Source of the DNA: Streptomyces sp. YIM 130001
Lineage (GTDB): Bacteria; Actinomycetota; Actinomycetes; Streptomycetales; Streptomycetaceae
Assembly (NCBI RefSeq): GCF_003574445.1
Contig: NZ_KZ984553.1
Span: 124,001 to 188,000 of the forward strand
DNA length: 64,000 nt
Direction: 5' to 3'
The notes under the pieces: model-generated
Databases searched by the model: none
What the model was told of the DNA's origin: nothing
Seen by the model: the letters and a program-made list of their open reading frames with translations, nothing else
Made by a program: the position numbers and the translations under genes
In this document: one piece after another, positions 25,484 through 33,368 of the stretch
Position numbering within the stretch: the stretch's first letter is position 1
How the letters are laid out: every line of letters begins with the position of its first letter

Positions 25484-26146
25484 GTGTCCGTTCTCCTCGA
25501 GCAGCCCGCAAGCCTGGTCGCCTACCGCCCGAACAAGCCGACCGCCATGGTCGTCGTGGCTGACCCGCGCGTCCGATCCACCGTCACCCGTCACCTCTGG
25601 GCCCTCGGAGTCCGCGACGTCATCGAGGCGTCCTCCATCGCCGAGGCCCGCCCCCGCATCGGCAACCCGCGCGACATCTGCGTCGCCGATGTCCACCTGC
25701 CCGACGGCTCCGGCCTGACGCTGCTGTCCGAGACCCGCGCCGCGGGCTGGCCGAACGGCCTCGCCCTCTCCGCGGCCGACGACATCGGCGCCGTACGCAA
25801 CGCCCTCGCGGGCGGAGTGAAGGGCTACGTCGTCACCGGCACCCGTACCAACGTGGGTCTGCCCACCCGTCCCGGTGCCGCCCCCATCGGCGCCGCTGCG
25901 GCCCGTATGCACCGCCGCCCCCCGGGTACCCCGAGCCACCCGGGCGGCTACCGGGAGCTGTCGGGCCGCGAGGTGGAGGTGCTCCGGCTCGTCGCGGAGG
26001 GGCAGTCCAACAAGGCCATCGGCGTCTCGATGGGCCTGTCCGCCCTCACCGTCAAGAGCCACCTCGCCCGGATCGCGCGGAAGCTCGGCACGGGTGACCG
26101 CGCCGGAATGGTCGCGGTCGCCCTGCGCACCGGAATCATCCACTGA
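25484..26146 (+). CDS. whiI: atypical response regulator WhiI, sporulation
   Basis: A 220-aa LuxR/NarL-class orphan response regulator needed for late aerial-hypha development and spore maturation in Streptomyces. The receiver domain (about 20-125) keeps the phosphoacceptor-like D69 (VADVHLPDG), S96 and K113, but the acidic pair at 26/27 reads Ala-Asp instead of two acids, the known atypical feature of WhiI. The DNA-binding domain is at about 158-220, with the LuxR signature SGREVEVLRLVAEG and LTVKSHLARIARKLG. The GTG start follows AGGAGG; a longer reading from 25394 would begin before the predicted transcription start. A perfect 36-bp palindrome ends the unit. Confidence 0.95.
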   Translation: MSVLLEQPASLVAYRPNKPTAMVVVADPRVRSTVTRHLWALGVRDVIEASSIAEARPRIGNPRDICVADVHLPDGSGLTLLSETRAAGWPNGLALSAADDIGAVRNALAGGVKGYVVTGTRTNVGLPTRPGAAPIGAAAARMHRRPPGTPSHPGGYRELSGREVEVLRLVAEGQSNKAIGVSMGLSALTVKSHLARIARKLGTGDRAGMVAVALRTGIIH

Positions 26147-26163
26147 CCGGTTTACATCGCTGT

Positions 26164-26199
26164 CACGCCCGTCGACGGAACGTTCCGTCGACGGGCGTG
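26164..26199. terminator. 36-bp perfect palindrome after whiI
   Basis: The sequence from CACGCCCGTCGACGGAAC to its mirror GTTCCGTCGACGGGCGTG is perfectly self-complementary. As RNA it folds into a stem of about 16 bp with a 4-nt loop, 17 bp after the whiI stop. It is probably a strong terminator, and it lies just before the rnd promoter. Confidence 0.85.
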
Positions 26200-26224
26200 C
26201 TGCATACACCGATACGCTGGGCCG

Positions 26225-27505
26225 GTGACCGACGCCCAAGAGACTGCAGCAGACAGTGCACTGCACACCACCGGAGGCGGCCCTCCGGACGACGTCGAAA
26301 CGGCGCCGACCCCGTTGCTCGAACCCCGCGAGGGTGTGCCCGAAGTGATCGCCGACGCCGACGCGCTCGCGGAGGTGATCTCCGCCTTCGCCGCCGGCAG
26401 CGGCCCCGTGGCCGTCGACGCCGAGCGCGCCTCCGGGTACCGGTACGGCCAGCGCGCCTATCTGGTGCAGCTGCGCCGTCAGGGCGCAGGCAGCGCCCTC
26501 ATCGATCCGATCGCCTGCCCGGACCTGTCCGGTCTCGGGGCCGCGATCGGCGACGCCGAGTGGGTGCTCCACGCCGCGACGCAGGACCTGCCGTGTCTGC
26601 GCGAAATAGGAATGATCCCGTCGCGCATCTTCGACACGGAGCTGGCCGGACGCCTCGCCGGGTTCCCTCGCGTCGGACTCGGCGCGATGGTCGAGTCGGT
26701 GCTCGGCTTCGTCCTGGAGAAGGGGCACTCGGCTGTCGATTGGTCGACCCGCCCGCTCCCCGAGCCCTGGCTGCGGTACGCCGCCCTGGACGTGGAGCTC
26801 CTGGTCGACCTCAGGGATGCGCTGGAGAAGGACCTCGACCGGCAGGGCAAGCTCGGCTGGGCCCTCGAGGAGTTCGACGCGATCGCCTCGGCGCCGCCCG
26901 CGCCTCCGCGCAAGGATCCCTGGCGGCGTACCTCCGGGATGCACAAGGTGCGCCGGCGTCGCCAGATGGCCGTCGTACGCGAGCTGTGGAACACCCGGGA
27001 CCACATCGCCCGACGCCGTGACGTCTCGCCGGGGAAGGTGATCGGCGACGCGGCGATCGTCGAGGCGGCCCTCGCCATGCCGGCCAACGTCCAGGCGCTG
27101 TCCGCCCTGCACGGCTTCGGGAACCGGCTGCGGCCCCGCCAGCTCGAGCAGTGGCAGACCGCGGTCGACCGCGCGAAGGCGCTGCCGGACAGCGAACTGC
27201 CGCAGCCCGGACAGCAGGTCCCGGGTCCTCCCCCGCCGCGATCCTGGGCCGACCGCGATCCGGACGCCGCCGCGCGGCTCACCGCCGCGAAGGCCGCGGT
27301 GTCGGAGATCGCGGAGGGCCTGAACATGCCGCAGGAGAACCTGATCACCCCGGACACCGTGCGCCGGTTGTGCTGGGAGCCGCCGCGAGAGGCGACTCCC
27401 GAGACGGTCGCCGCGGCGCTCACCGCGCACGGTGCGCGGCGCTGGCAGGTGGAGCAGGTGACGTCGGCCCTGGTCACCGCTCTCGCCGCGACCCCGGAAG
27501 ACTGA
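26225..27505 (+). CDS. rnd: ribonuclease D
   Basis: A 426-aa 3'-5' exoribonuclease of the DEDD family, involved in 3' processing of tRNA and other stable RNAs. The first DxE is D65/E67 (AVDAER); further exonuclease motifs are HAATQDLPCLREIG and the terminal YAALDVELLVDL (Exo III, with Tyr and Asp). An HRDC domain follows (about 225-300), and the C-terminus includes a second HRDC-like helical region. The N-terminal 35 residues are acidic and disordered. The GTG start has TACGCT at the -10 position and no ribosome site, suggesting leaderless translation. It follows whiI after its terminator. Confidence 0.93.
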   Translation: MTDAQETAADSALHTTGGGPPDDVETAPTPLLEPREGVPEVIADADALAEVISAFAAGSGPVAVDAERASGYRYGQRAYLVQLRRQGAGSALIDPIACPDLSGLGAAIGDAEWVLHAATQDLPCLREIGMIPSRIFDTELAGRLAGFPRVGLGAMVESVLGFVLEKGHSAVDWSTRPLPEPWLRYAALDVELLVDLRDALEKDLDRQGKLGWALEEFDAIASAPPAPPRKDPWRRTSGMHKVRRRRQMAVVRELWNTRDHIARRRDVSPGKVIGDAAIVEAALAMPANVQALSALHGFGNRLRPRQLEQWQTAVDRAKALPDSELPQPGQQVPGPPPPRSWADRDPDAAARLTAAKAAVSEIAEGLNMPQENLITPDTVRRLCWEPPREATPETVAAALTAHGARRWQVEQVTSALVTALAATPED

Positions 27506-27531
27506 ACACGCCCGTACCGGCGTGCCGCCGA

Positions 27532-27566
27532 CGAACCCCCCGCTGCTCTCATGGCCGGGGGGTTCG
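27532..27566. terminator. hairpin terminator after rnd
   Basis: CGAACCCCCCG and CGGGGGGTTCG form an 11-bp stem with a 13-nt loop, 26 bp beyond the rnd stop. Confidence 0.75.
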
Positions 27567-27715
27567 GCATGTCTGGGGTCCCGCGCCGGCTCCTCCACCA
27601 CGTCCCGAACGTGCCCGCGGGAGCAAGTACCCGTCCGTACTGGTGACTTGAGGCTCCCGGGCCTCCGGTGGCCGTCCCGCCCCGAGGTCCGATTGTGAGA
27701 TGGGACGCACCCCGG

Positions 27716-27743
27716 TTGAGCAAAAGATACTCACGAGTAGCAT
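27716..27743 (+). promoter_or_regulatory. fadAB promoter with an embedded inverted repeat
   Basis: TTGAGC and TAGCAT are spaced by 16 bp, a good vegetative promoter. Within the spacer and reaching the -10 lies TACTC-AC-GAGTA (27728-27739), a perfect inverted repeat well placed as a repressor operator. The binding protein is unknown; a TetR-type fatty-acid regulator is a guess. Confidence 0.65.
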
Positions 27744-27795
27744 GTGACGTGGAAGCGCGCCGGCAGGCGCACCCGCACCCTGGAGGAGAGCCATC

Positions 27796-29010
27796 GTGCC
27801 TCGTACCGTCAGGGACGTCGTCTTCGTGGATGGCGTCCGCACCCCGTTCGGCAAGGCGGGACCGAAGGGCATCTACAACGAGACCCGAGCCGACGATCTC
27901 GTCGTCAATGCCATCCGGGAGCTGCTGCGCCGCAACCCGGACCTCGACCCCGCCAAGATCGACGAGGTCGCGATCGCGGCGACCACGCAGATCGGTGACC
28001 AGGGTCTGACCATCGGGCGCACCGCGGGCATCCTGGCCGGGCTGCCGCAGTCGGTGCCCGGTTACTCCATCGACCGCATGTGTGCGGGCGCGCTGACCGC
28101 GGTGACCACCACCGCGGGCTCCATCGCGTTCGGCGCGTACGACGCCGTCATCGCCGGTGGCGTGGAGCACATGGGCCGCCACCCGATGGGCGAGGGCGTG
28201 GACCCGAACCCGCGCTTCGTGAGCGAGAAGCTGGTCGACGAGGCCGCCCTGTTCATGGGCATGACCGCCGAGAACCTGCACGACCGCTATCCCACGATCA
28301 CCAAGCAGCGCGCCGACGAGTACGCGGTGCGCTCGCAGGAGAAGGCCGCGAAGGCGTACGCCGACGGCAAGATCCAGCAGGACCTGGTGCCGGTGTCGAT
28401 CCGCCGCACCACTCCCGAGGGCGGCGAGACGGGCTGGGGCCTGGCCACCGAGGACGAGCCGATGCGCCCGGGCACCACGCTCGAGTCGCTCGCGGGCCTC
28501 AAGACGCCGTTCCGTACGCACGGACGCGTCACGGCCGGCAACGCCGCGGGCCTCAACGACGGCGCCACCGCGTCGATCATCGCCTCCGAGGACTTCGCGC
28601 GCGAGAACGGCCTGCCGGTCAGGATGCGCCTGGTCGCCTACTCCTTCGCCGGTGTCGAGCCCGAGGTGATGGGCTACGGCCCGATCCCGGCGACCGAGAA
28701 GGCGCTGGCGCAGGCCGGTCTGTCGATCTCCGACATCGACCTGTTCGAGATCAACGAGGCGTTCGCCGTCCAGGTGCTCGCCTTCCTCGAGCACTACGGC
28801 ATCGCCGACGACGACGCGCGCGTCAACCAGTACGGCGGCGCGATCGCCTACGGCCACCCGCTGGCCTCCTCCGGCGTGCGTCTGATGACGCAGCTGGCGC
28901 GGCAGTTCGAGGAGCAGCCGCACGTCCGCTACGGCCTGACCACCATGTGCGTCGGCTTCGGCATGGGCGCCACGGTCATCTGGGAGAACCCCCACTGGGA
29001 GGGCAAGTGA
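27796..29010 (+). CDS. fadA: acetyl-CoA C-acyltransferase (3-ketoacyl-CoA thiolase)
   Basis: A 404-aa thiolase, the last enzyme of fatty-acid beta-oxidation, which cleaves 3-ketoacyl-CoA with CoA to give acetyl-CoA. The acyl-accepting cysteine is C96 in DRMCAGALTA. The C-terminal motifs NEAFAVQVL, GGAIAYGHPLASSG (catalytic His) and MCVGFGMG (second Cys) are intact. The GTG start follows GGAGGAGAG. It is the first gene of an operon with fadB, whose GTG overlaps the fadA stop (GTGA), so the two subunits of the beta-oxidation complex are translationally coupled. A promoter with an inverted repeat lies 50 bp upstream. Confidence 0.96.
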   Translation: MPRTVRDVVFVDGVRTPFGKAGPKGIYNETRADDLVVNAIRELLRRNPDLDPAKIDEVAIAATTQIGDQGLTIGRTAGILAGLPQSVPGYSIDRMCAGALTAVTTTAGSIAFGAYDAVIAGGVEHMGRHPMGEGVDPNPRFVSEKLVDEAALFMGMTAENLHDRYPTITKQRADEYAVRSQEKAAKAYADGKIQQDLVPVSIRRTTPEGGETGWGLATEDEPMRPGTTLESLAGLKTPFRTHGRVTAGNAAGLNDGATASIIASEDFARENGLPVRMRLVAYSFAGVEPEVMGYGPIPATEKALAQAGLSISDIDLFEINEAFAVQVLAFLEHYGIADDDARVNQYGGAIAYGHPLASSGVRLMTQLARQFEEQPHVRYGLTTMCVGFGMGATVIWENPHWEGK

Positions 29011-31136
29011 GCACCACCACCGAACTGCTCAAGGGTGCAGCCGAGCTGTTCCCCGACGAGGTCGTGACCGAGGCGCACGTACGTCACCTCGAACTGCCGG
29101 CCGGCGCGGGACGCTTCGCGCTGATCACGCTCGACAACGGCCTGGACCACACCAAGCCGACCACCTTCGGGCCGCAGTCCCTCGCGAACCTGAACTCCGC
29201 GATCGACCAGGTCGAGAAGGAGTCCGCCGCCGGTGAGATCGTCGGTGTCGGCATCACCGGCAAGCCGTTCATCTTCGCGGTCGGCGCCGACCTCAAGGGT
29301 GTCGAGATCCTCACCCGCCACGAGGACGCGCTGGCCATCGGCAAGGGCGGCCACGACGTCTTCAAGCGGCTGCACACTCTCGCCGTACCGACTTTCGCGT
29401 ACTACAACGGCGCGGCCATGGGCGGCGGCGTCGAGGTCGGTCTGCACTGCAGCTACCGCACGGTGTCGAAGGCGCTGCCGGCCTTCTCGCTGCCCGAGGT
29501 CTTCCTCGGTCTGGTGCCCGGCTGGGGCGGCTGCGTACTGCTTCCGAACCTGATCGGCGCGGACCGCGCGGTCTCGGTGATCATCGAGAACTCGCTGAAC
29601 CAGAACCGTCAGCTCAAGGGCAAGCAGGTCTACGAACTCGGCATCGCCGACGCCCTGTTCGACGGCGCCGACTTCCTGTCGCAGTCCCTGGTGTGGACCG
29701 CTTCCGTCCTCAACGGCGACATCACCGTGGAGCGCCCGGAGCTCGACCGCGGCGAGCCGTGGGACGCGGCCGTGGCCCGCGGTCGCGAGATCGCCGACTC
29801 CAAGGTGCACGGCGCCGCCCCGGCCGCGTACCGCGCCCTGGACATCATCGCCGCCGCCAAGAACGGTGACCGGCAGCAGGGCTTCGACGCCGAGGACACC
29901 GCGCTGGCGGACCTCATCATGGGCGGTGAACTGCGGTCCGGCCTCTACGCGTTCAACCTGGTCAACAAGCGCGCCAAGCGCCCCGCCGGTGCGCCCTCGA
30001 AGGACCTGGCGCGCCCGGTCAGCAAGGTCGGCGTCGTCGGCGCGGGTCTGATGGCCTCGCAGTTGGCGCTGCTCTTCCTGCGCCGCCTCGAGGTGCCGGT
30101 GGTCCTCACCGACATCGACCAGGCCCGTATCGACAAGGGCGTGGGCTACGTGCACGCCGAGATCGACAAGCTGCTCGCCAAGGGCCGCGTCAACCAGGAC
30201 AAGGCGAACCGCCTCAAGGGCCTGGTCACCGGCGTGCTCGACAAGGCCGAGGGCTTCGCGGACGCGGACTTCGTCATCGAGGCCGTCTTCGAGGAGATGT
30301 CGGTCAAGCAGCAGGTGTTCGCCGAGGTCGAGGCGGTCGCCCCGGCGCACGCCATCCTCGCCACGAACACCTCCTCGCTCTCGGTCTCCGAGATGGCGTC
30401 GAAGCTGCAGCACCCCGAGCGGGTCGTCGGCTTCCACTTCTTCAATCCGGTCGCCGTGCTGCCGCTGCTCGAGATCGTCCGCGGTGAGCAGACCGACGAG
30501 GCCTCGCTCGCGACGGCCTTCGGTGTCGCCAAGAAGCTGAAGAAGACCGCGGTCCTGGTGAAGGACGCCCCGGCGTTCGTCGTGAACCGCATCCTGACCC
30601 GCTTCATGGGCGAGATCCAGAACGTCATCGACGAGGGCACCCCGGTACCGGTCGCCGAGAAGGCGGTCGAGCCGCTCGGTCTGCCGATGTCGCCCCTGGT
30701 CCTGCTCGAACTGGTCGGCCCGGCCATCGGTCTGCACGTCTCCGAGACCCTGAACCGGTCCTTCCCGGACCGCTTCACCGTCTCGCCGAACCTGAAGGCG
30801 GTCGTCGAGGCCGGCAAGCGCGGCTTCTACGTGTACGACTCCGGCAAGCCGGAGCTCGACCCCGAGGTGGCCGCGCTGCTCAAGCAGGGCGACTCGGTGC
30901 TCACCGAGGAGCAGGTCCGCGACAGGGTGCTCGACGCGGTGGCGCAGGAGATCGGCCTGATGCTCGACGAGGGTGTCGTGGCCGAGGCGCAGGACATCGA
31001 CCTGTGCCTGATCACCGGTGCCGGCTGGCCCTTCCACCTGGGCGGCGTCACGCCGTACCTGGACCGGGCGGGCGTCAGCGAGCGGGTCAACGGCAAGCCG
31101 TTCCTCGCCCCCGGTGTGGCGAGCGTGCCCGCGTAA
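29007..31136 (+). CDS. fadB: fatty acid oxidation complex alpha subunit (enoyl-CoA hydratase/3-hydroxyacyl-CoA dehydrogenase)
   Basis: A 709-aa bifunctional enzyme. The crotonase-type hydratase domain covers roughly residues 1-250, with FIFAVGADLKGVE and AMGGGVEVGLHCSYRT, and an acidic stretch FSLPEVFLGLVPGWGG carrying the catalytic glutamate region. The 3-hydroxyacyl-CoA dehydrogenase domain starts near 330 with KVGVVGAGLMASQLALLFLRR and includes ATNTSSLSVSEMA and RVVGFHFFNPVAVLPLLEIV (catalytic His). The C-terminal helical domain ends near 700. It forms a complex with FadA, encoded just upstream with overlapping stop and start. A strong terminator follows. The second FAD/NAD motif reads GAGLMA rather than the usual GAGxMG, a conservative change. 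Confidence 0.95.
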   Translation: MSTTTELLKGAAELFPDEVVTEAHVRHLELPAGAGRFALITLDNGLDHTKPTTFGPQSLANLNSAIDQVEKESAAGEIVGVGITGKPFIFAVGADLKGVEILTRHEDALAIGKGGHDVFKRLHTLAVPTFAYYNGAAMGGGVEVGLHCSYRTVSKALPAFSLPEVFLGLVPGWGGCVLLPNLIGADRAVSVIIENSLNQNRQLKGKQVYELGIADALFDGADFLSQSLVWTASVLNGDITVERPELDRGEPWDAAVARGREIADSKVHGAAPAAYRALDIIAAAKNGDRQQGFDAEDTALADLIMGGELRSGLYAFNLVNKRAKRPAGAPSKDLARPVSKVGVVGAGLMASQLALLFLRRLEVPVVLTDIDQARIDKGVGYVHAEIDKLLAKGRVNQDKANRLKGLVTGVLDKAEGFADADFVIEAVFEEMSVKQQVFAEVEAVAPAHAILATNTSSLSVSEMASKLQHPERVVGFHFFNPVAVLPLLEIVRGEQTDEASLATAFGVAKKLKKTAVLVKDAPAFVVNRILTRFMGEIQNVIDEGTPVPVAEKAVEPLGLPMSPLVLLELVGPAIGLHVSETLNRSFPDRFTVSPNLKAVVEAGKRGFYVYDSGKPELDPEVAALLKQGDSVLTEEQVRDRVLDAVAQEIGLMLDEGVVAEAQDIDLCLITGAGWPFHLGGVTPYLDRAGVSERVNGKPFLAPGVASVPA

Positions 31137-31152
31137 CACCGCTGCACAGCAG

Positions 31153-31187
31153 AAGGGCCGTACGGACTCGTGGTCCGTACGGCCCTT
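31153..31187. terminator. strong hairpin terminator after fadB
   Basis: AAGGGCCGTACGGAC and GTCCGTACGGCCCTT form a perfect 15-bp stem with a 5-nt loop, 16 bp after the fadB stop and followed by a T. It is one of the few terminators here that resembles a classical intrinsic one. Confidence 0.9.
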
Positions 31188-31194
31188 TGCCGTG

Positions 31195-31212
31195 CTCCAC
31201 GCGCGCGTGGAG
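31195..31212. repeat. CTCCACGCGCGCGTGGAG palindrome, copy 4
   Basis: A perfect 18-bp palindrome, the longest copy of the family, between the fadB terminator and the NYN-domain gene. Confidence 0.9.
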
Positions 31213-31250
31213 GTGCGTCAGGGGTCGGCGGGAGGCGTCGTGCGGTGCTT

Positions 31251-31266
31251 CTCCACGCGCGCGTGG
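31251..31266. repeat. CTCCACGCGCGCGTGG palindrome, copy 5
   Basis: A perfect 14-bp core with the CT flank, 56 bp after copy 4 and 14 bp before the NYN-domain start codon. Confidence 0.9.
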
Positions 31267-31280
31267 CTCATGATGGGCGC

Positions 31281-31664
31281 ATGGGGACCCTGTTGATCGT
31301 GGACGCCGCCAATGTCGTGGGCTCGGTGCCGGACGGCTGGTGGCGCGACCGCCGGGGCGCGGCGGAGCGGCTGCGGGACGGACTGCCGGCCTACGCCGAC
31401 GACGGTGTCGCCGGGCAGCCCGGCCCGCTGGAGATCGTGCTCGTGGTGGAGGGCGCGGCCCGCGGCGTCGAGTCGGTGCCGGGCGTACGGGTCGAGTCGG
31501 CGGCCGGCAGCGGCGACGACCACATCGTCGGACTCGCCGCGGCGGCGCACGAGGCCGGGCAGGACTGCCTGGTCGTCACGGCCGACCGCGGCCTGCGCCG
31601 CCGGGTGGAGGAGCTCGGAGCGCGCTGCACGGGACCACGCACGGTGTACGGCGGTTCGCGCTGA
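31281..31664 (+). CDS. small NYN/PIN-like domain protein, putative ribonuclease
   Basis: A 127-aa single-domain protein. The N-terminus GTLLIVDAANVVGS is the first acidic NYN-domain motif; DDHIVGLAAAA and CLVVTADRGLRRRVEELGA supply the remaining conserved aspartates of the PIN-like fold. Such proteins are metal-dependent ribonucleases or RNA-processing factors, but the substrate is unknown. It has the short length typical of stand-alone actinobacterial members. The ATG lies 14 bp after palindrome copy 5, with no good ribosome site; CATGAT at about -10 hints at a leaderless message. The 3' end faces the convergent APC permease gene. Confidence 0.85.
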   Translation: MGTLLIVDAANVVGSVPDGWWRDRRGAAERLRDGLPAYADDGVAGQPGPLEIVLVVEGAARGVESVPGVRVESAAGSGDDHIVGLAAAAHEAGQDCLVVTADRGLRRRVEELGARCTGPRTVYGGSR

Positions 31665-31710
31665 CCCAGGGCCTGTGGTCCGGATCAGCGCGCCCGGCGA
31701 GCTCCTCGGA

Positions 31711-33210
31711 TCAGGCCTTGCCGGCGCCGTCGAGCCCGCGCTGCTCGCGGCCGAGACGGCTGGAGCGCCGCCCGTACGCCGCGTAGACCACGACGCCGAT
31801 CAGCATCCAGACGCCGAAACGGAACCAGGTCTCGCCCGGCAGGTTCAGCATCAGCCAGACCGAGGCGGCCACCGAGAGGATCGGCACCACGGGCACCCAC
31901 GGCGTGCGGAAGGCGCGCGGCAGGTCGGGCCGGGTGCGCCGCAGGATGACCACGCCGAGCGCGACGACGACGAACGCGAAGAGCGTGCCGATGTTCACCA
32001 GGGTGGCCAGTTCGTTGATGCTGGTGAAGCCGGCGACGATGGCGATCAGCACACCGAGGAGGACGGTCGGCCGGTACGGGGTGCGGAACTTCGGGTGGGT
32101 CTTCGAGAAGAAGGTCGGCAGCAGACCGTCCCGGCTCATCGCGAAGAACACCCGGGTCTGACCGAGCAGCAGGATCATGCACACCGTGGTCAGTCCGACC
32201 GCGGCGCCGAAACTGATCACGCCGCCGAAGAAGGGGGCGTCGACGGCTTTGAAGGCGTCGGCGAGTGGCGCGCTGACGGAGAGCTCGCTGTAGTGCTGCA
32301 TGCCGGTGACGACGATCGACACCCCGACGTAGAGCACGGTGCAGATGAGCAGCGAGCCGAGGATGCCGCGGGGCATGTCGCGCTGCGGGAGCTTGGTCTC
32401 CTCCGCGGCGGTGGCGACCACGTCGAAGCCGATGAAGGCGAAGAAGACGATGGAGGCCGCCGTGAAGATGCCCATCACGCCGAAGTTGGTGGGCGCGTAA
32501 CCGAAGAGCGTCTGGACGAGCGGCGCGTCCCAGCCGGAGCCCGCTGCCTGTTCCTGGGCCTTGGGGATGAACGGCTTGTAGTTGTCGGCCTTGATGAAGA
32601 AGGCGCCGGCGACGATGACGATCAGCACCACGGCGACCTTGATGGCGACGACGATGGCGGTGATCCGCGCGGAGAGCTTCATGCCCACGACGAGGATCGC
32701 GGTGAGGACCAGGATGAGCGCGAAGGCCAGGATGTCGAAGGTGCCGCCCGGCACGTCGGGTCCCTGCAGTGCGTCGGGCAGGTGCCAGCCCACGTTGTCC
32801 ATCAGGGAGCGCACGTAGCCGGACCAGCCGACGGCCACCACCGCCGTGCCGAGGGCGAATTCGAGGACCAGGTCCCAGCCGATGATCCAGGCCGGCAGTT
32901 CACCGAGCGAGGCGTACGAGAAGGTGTACGCCGATCCGGCCACCGGGAGGCTGGAGGCGAACTCGGCGTAGCACAGGGCCGCGAGCGCGCAGACGACACC
33001 GGCGACGACGAAGGACAGGGCGGTCGCCGGACCCGCGGTCTCCTTGGCGACCTTGCCGGTCAGGACGAAGATGCCGGTCCCGATGACGACACCCACACCG
33101 AACACGGTGAGGTCGAGCGCGGAGAGCGACTTTCTGAGTCCGTGCTCCGGCTCTTCGGTGTCCCTGATCGACTGTTCGACGGACTTGGTCCGAAAGAGCG
33201 AGCTGCTCAC
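31711..33210 (-). CDS. APC-family amino acid permease
   Basis: A 499-aa integral membrane transporter with twelve or more hydrophobic segments. The family signature GVGVVIGTGIFVLTGKVA lies in helix 1 and FFAFIGFDVVATAAEETKLPQRDMP in helix 6-7, as in the cationic amino acid transporter (CAT) branch. It probably imports basic or other amino acids by cation symport; specificity is not readable. The C-terminus is a short basic tail. The start is ATG; it is transcribed leftwards after the dxs terminator, and converges on the NYN-domain gene. Confidence 0.92.
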   Translation of the reverse strand: MSSSLFRTKSVEQSIRDTEEPEHGLRKSLSALDLTVFGVGVVIGTGIFVLTGKVAKETAGPATALSFVVAGVVCALAALCYAEFASSLPVAGSAYTFSYASLGELPAWIIGWDLVLEFALGTAVVAVGWSGYVRSLMDNVGWHLPDALQGPDVPGGTFDILAFALILVLTAILVVGMKLSARITAIVVAIKVAVVLIVIVAGAFFIKADNYKPFIPKAQEQAAGSGWDAPLVQTLFGYAPTNFGVMGIFTAASIVFFAFIGFDVVATAAEETKLPQRDMPRGILGSLLICTVLYVGVSIVVTGMQHYSELSVSAPLADAFKAVDAPFFGGVISFGAAVGLTTVCMILLLGQTRVFFAMSRDGLLPTFFSKTHPKFRTPYRPTVLLGVLIAIVAGFTSINELATLVNIGTLFAFVVVALGVVILRRTRPDLPRAFRTPWVPVVPILSVAASVWLMLNLPGETWFRFGVWMLIGVVVYAAYGRRSSRLGREQRGLDGAGKA

Positions 33211-33304
33211 GGCCTACCTCCCACGCTGGTCGTGGTCGACATGGTCTGTATGACGCCTTCACGTGTGCCCCGCGCCACGTGGGTTTCATACGAAAGAACC
33301 GGCC

Positions 33305-33326
33305 GGTACACCCGCAATGGTGTACC
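33305..33326. terminator. hairpin terminator after dxs
   Basis: GGTACACC and GGTGTACC form an 8-bp stem with a 6-nt loop, just downstream of the leftward dxs gene. GCCGG and CCGGC sequences flank it and may extend the stem. Confidence 0.65.
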
Positions 33327-33368
33327 GACCGGCTCAGTCGGCTCTTCAGGATGCGCCCGCGGCGCGGA

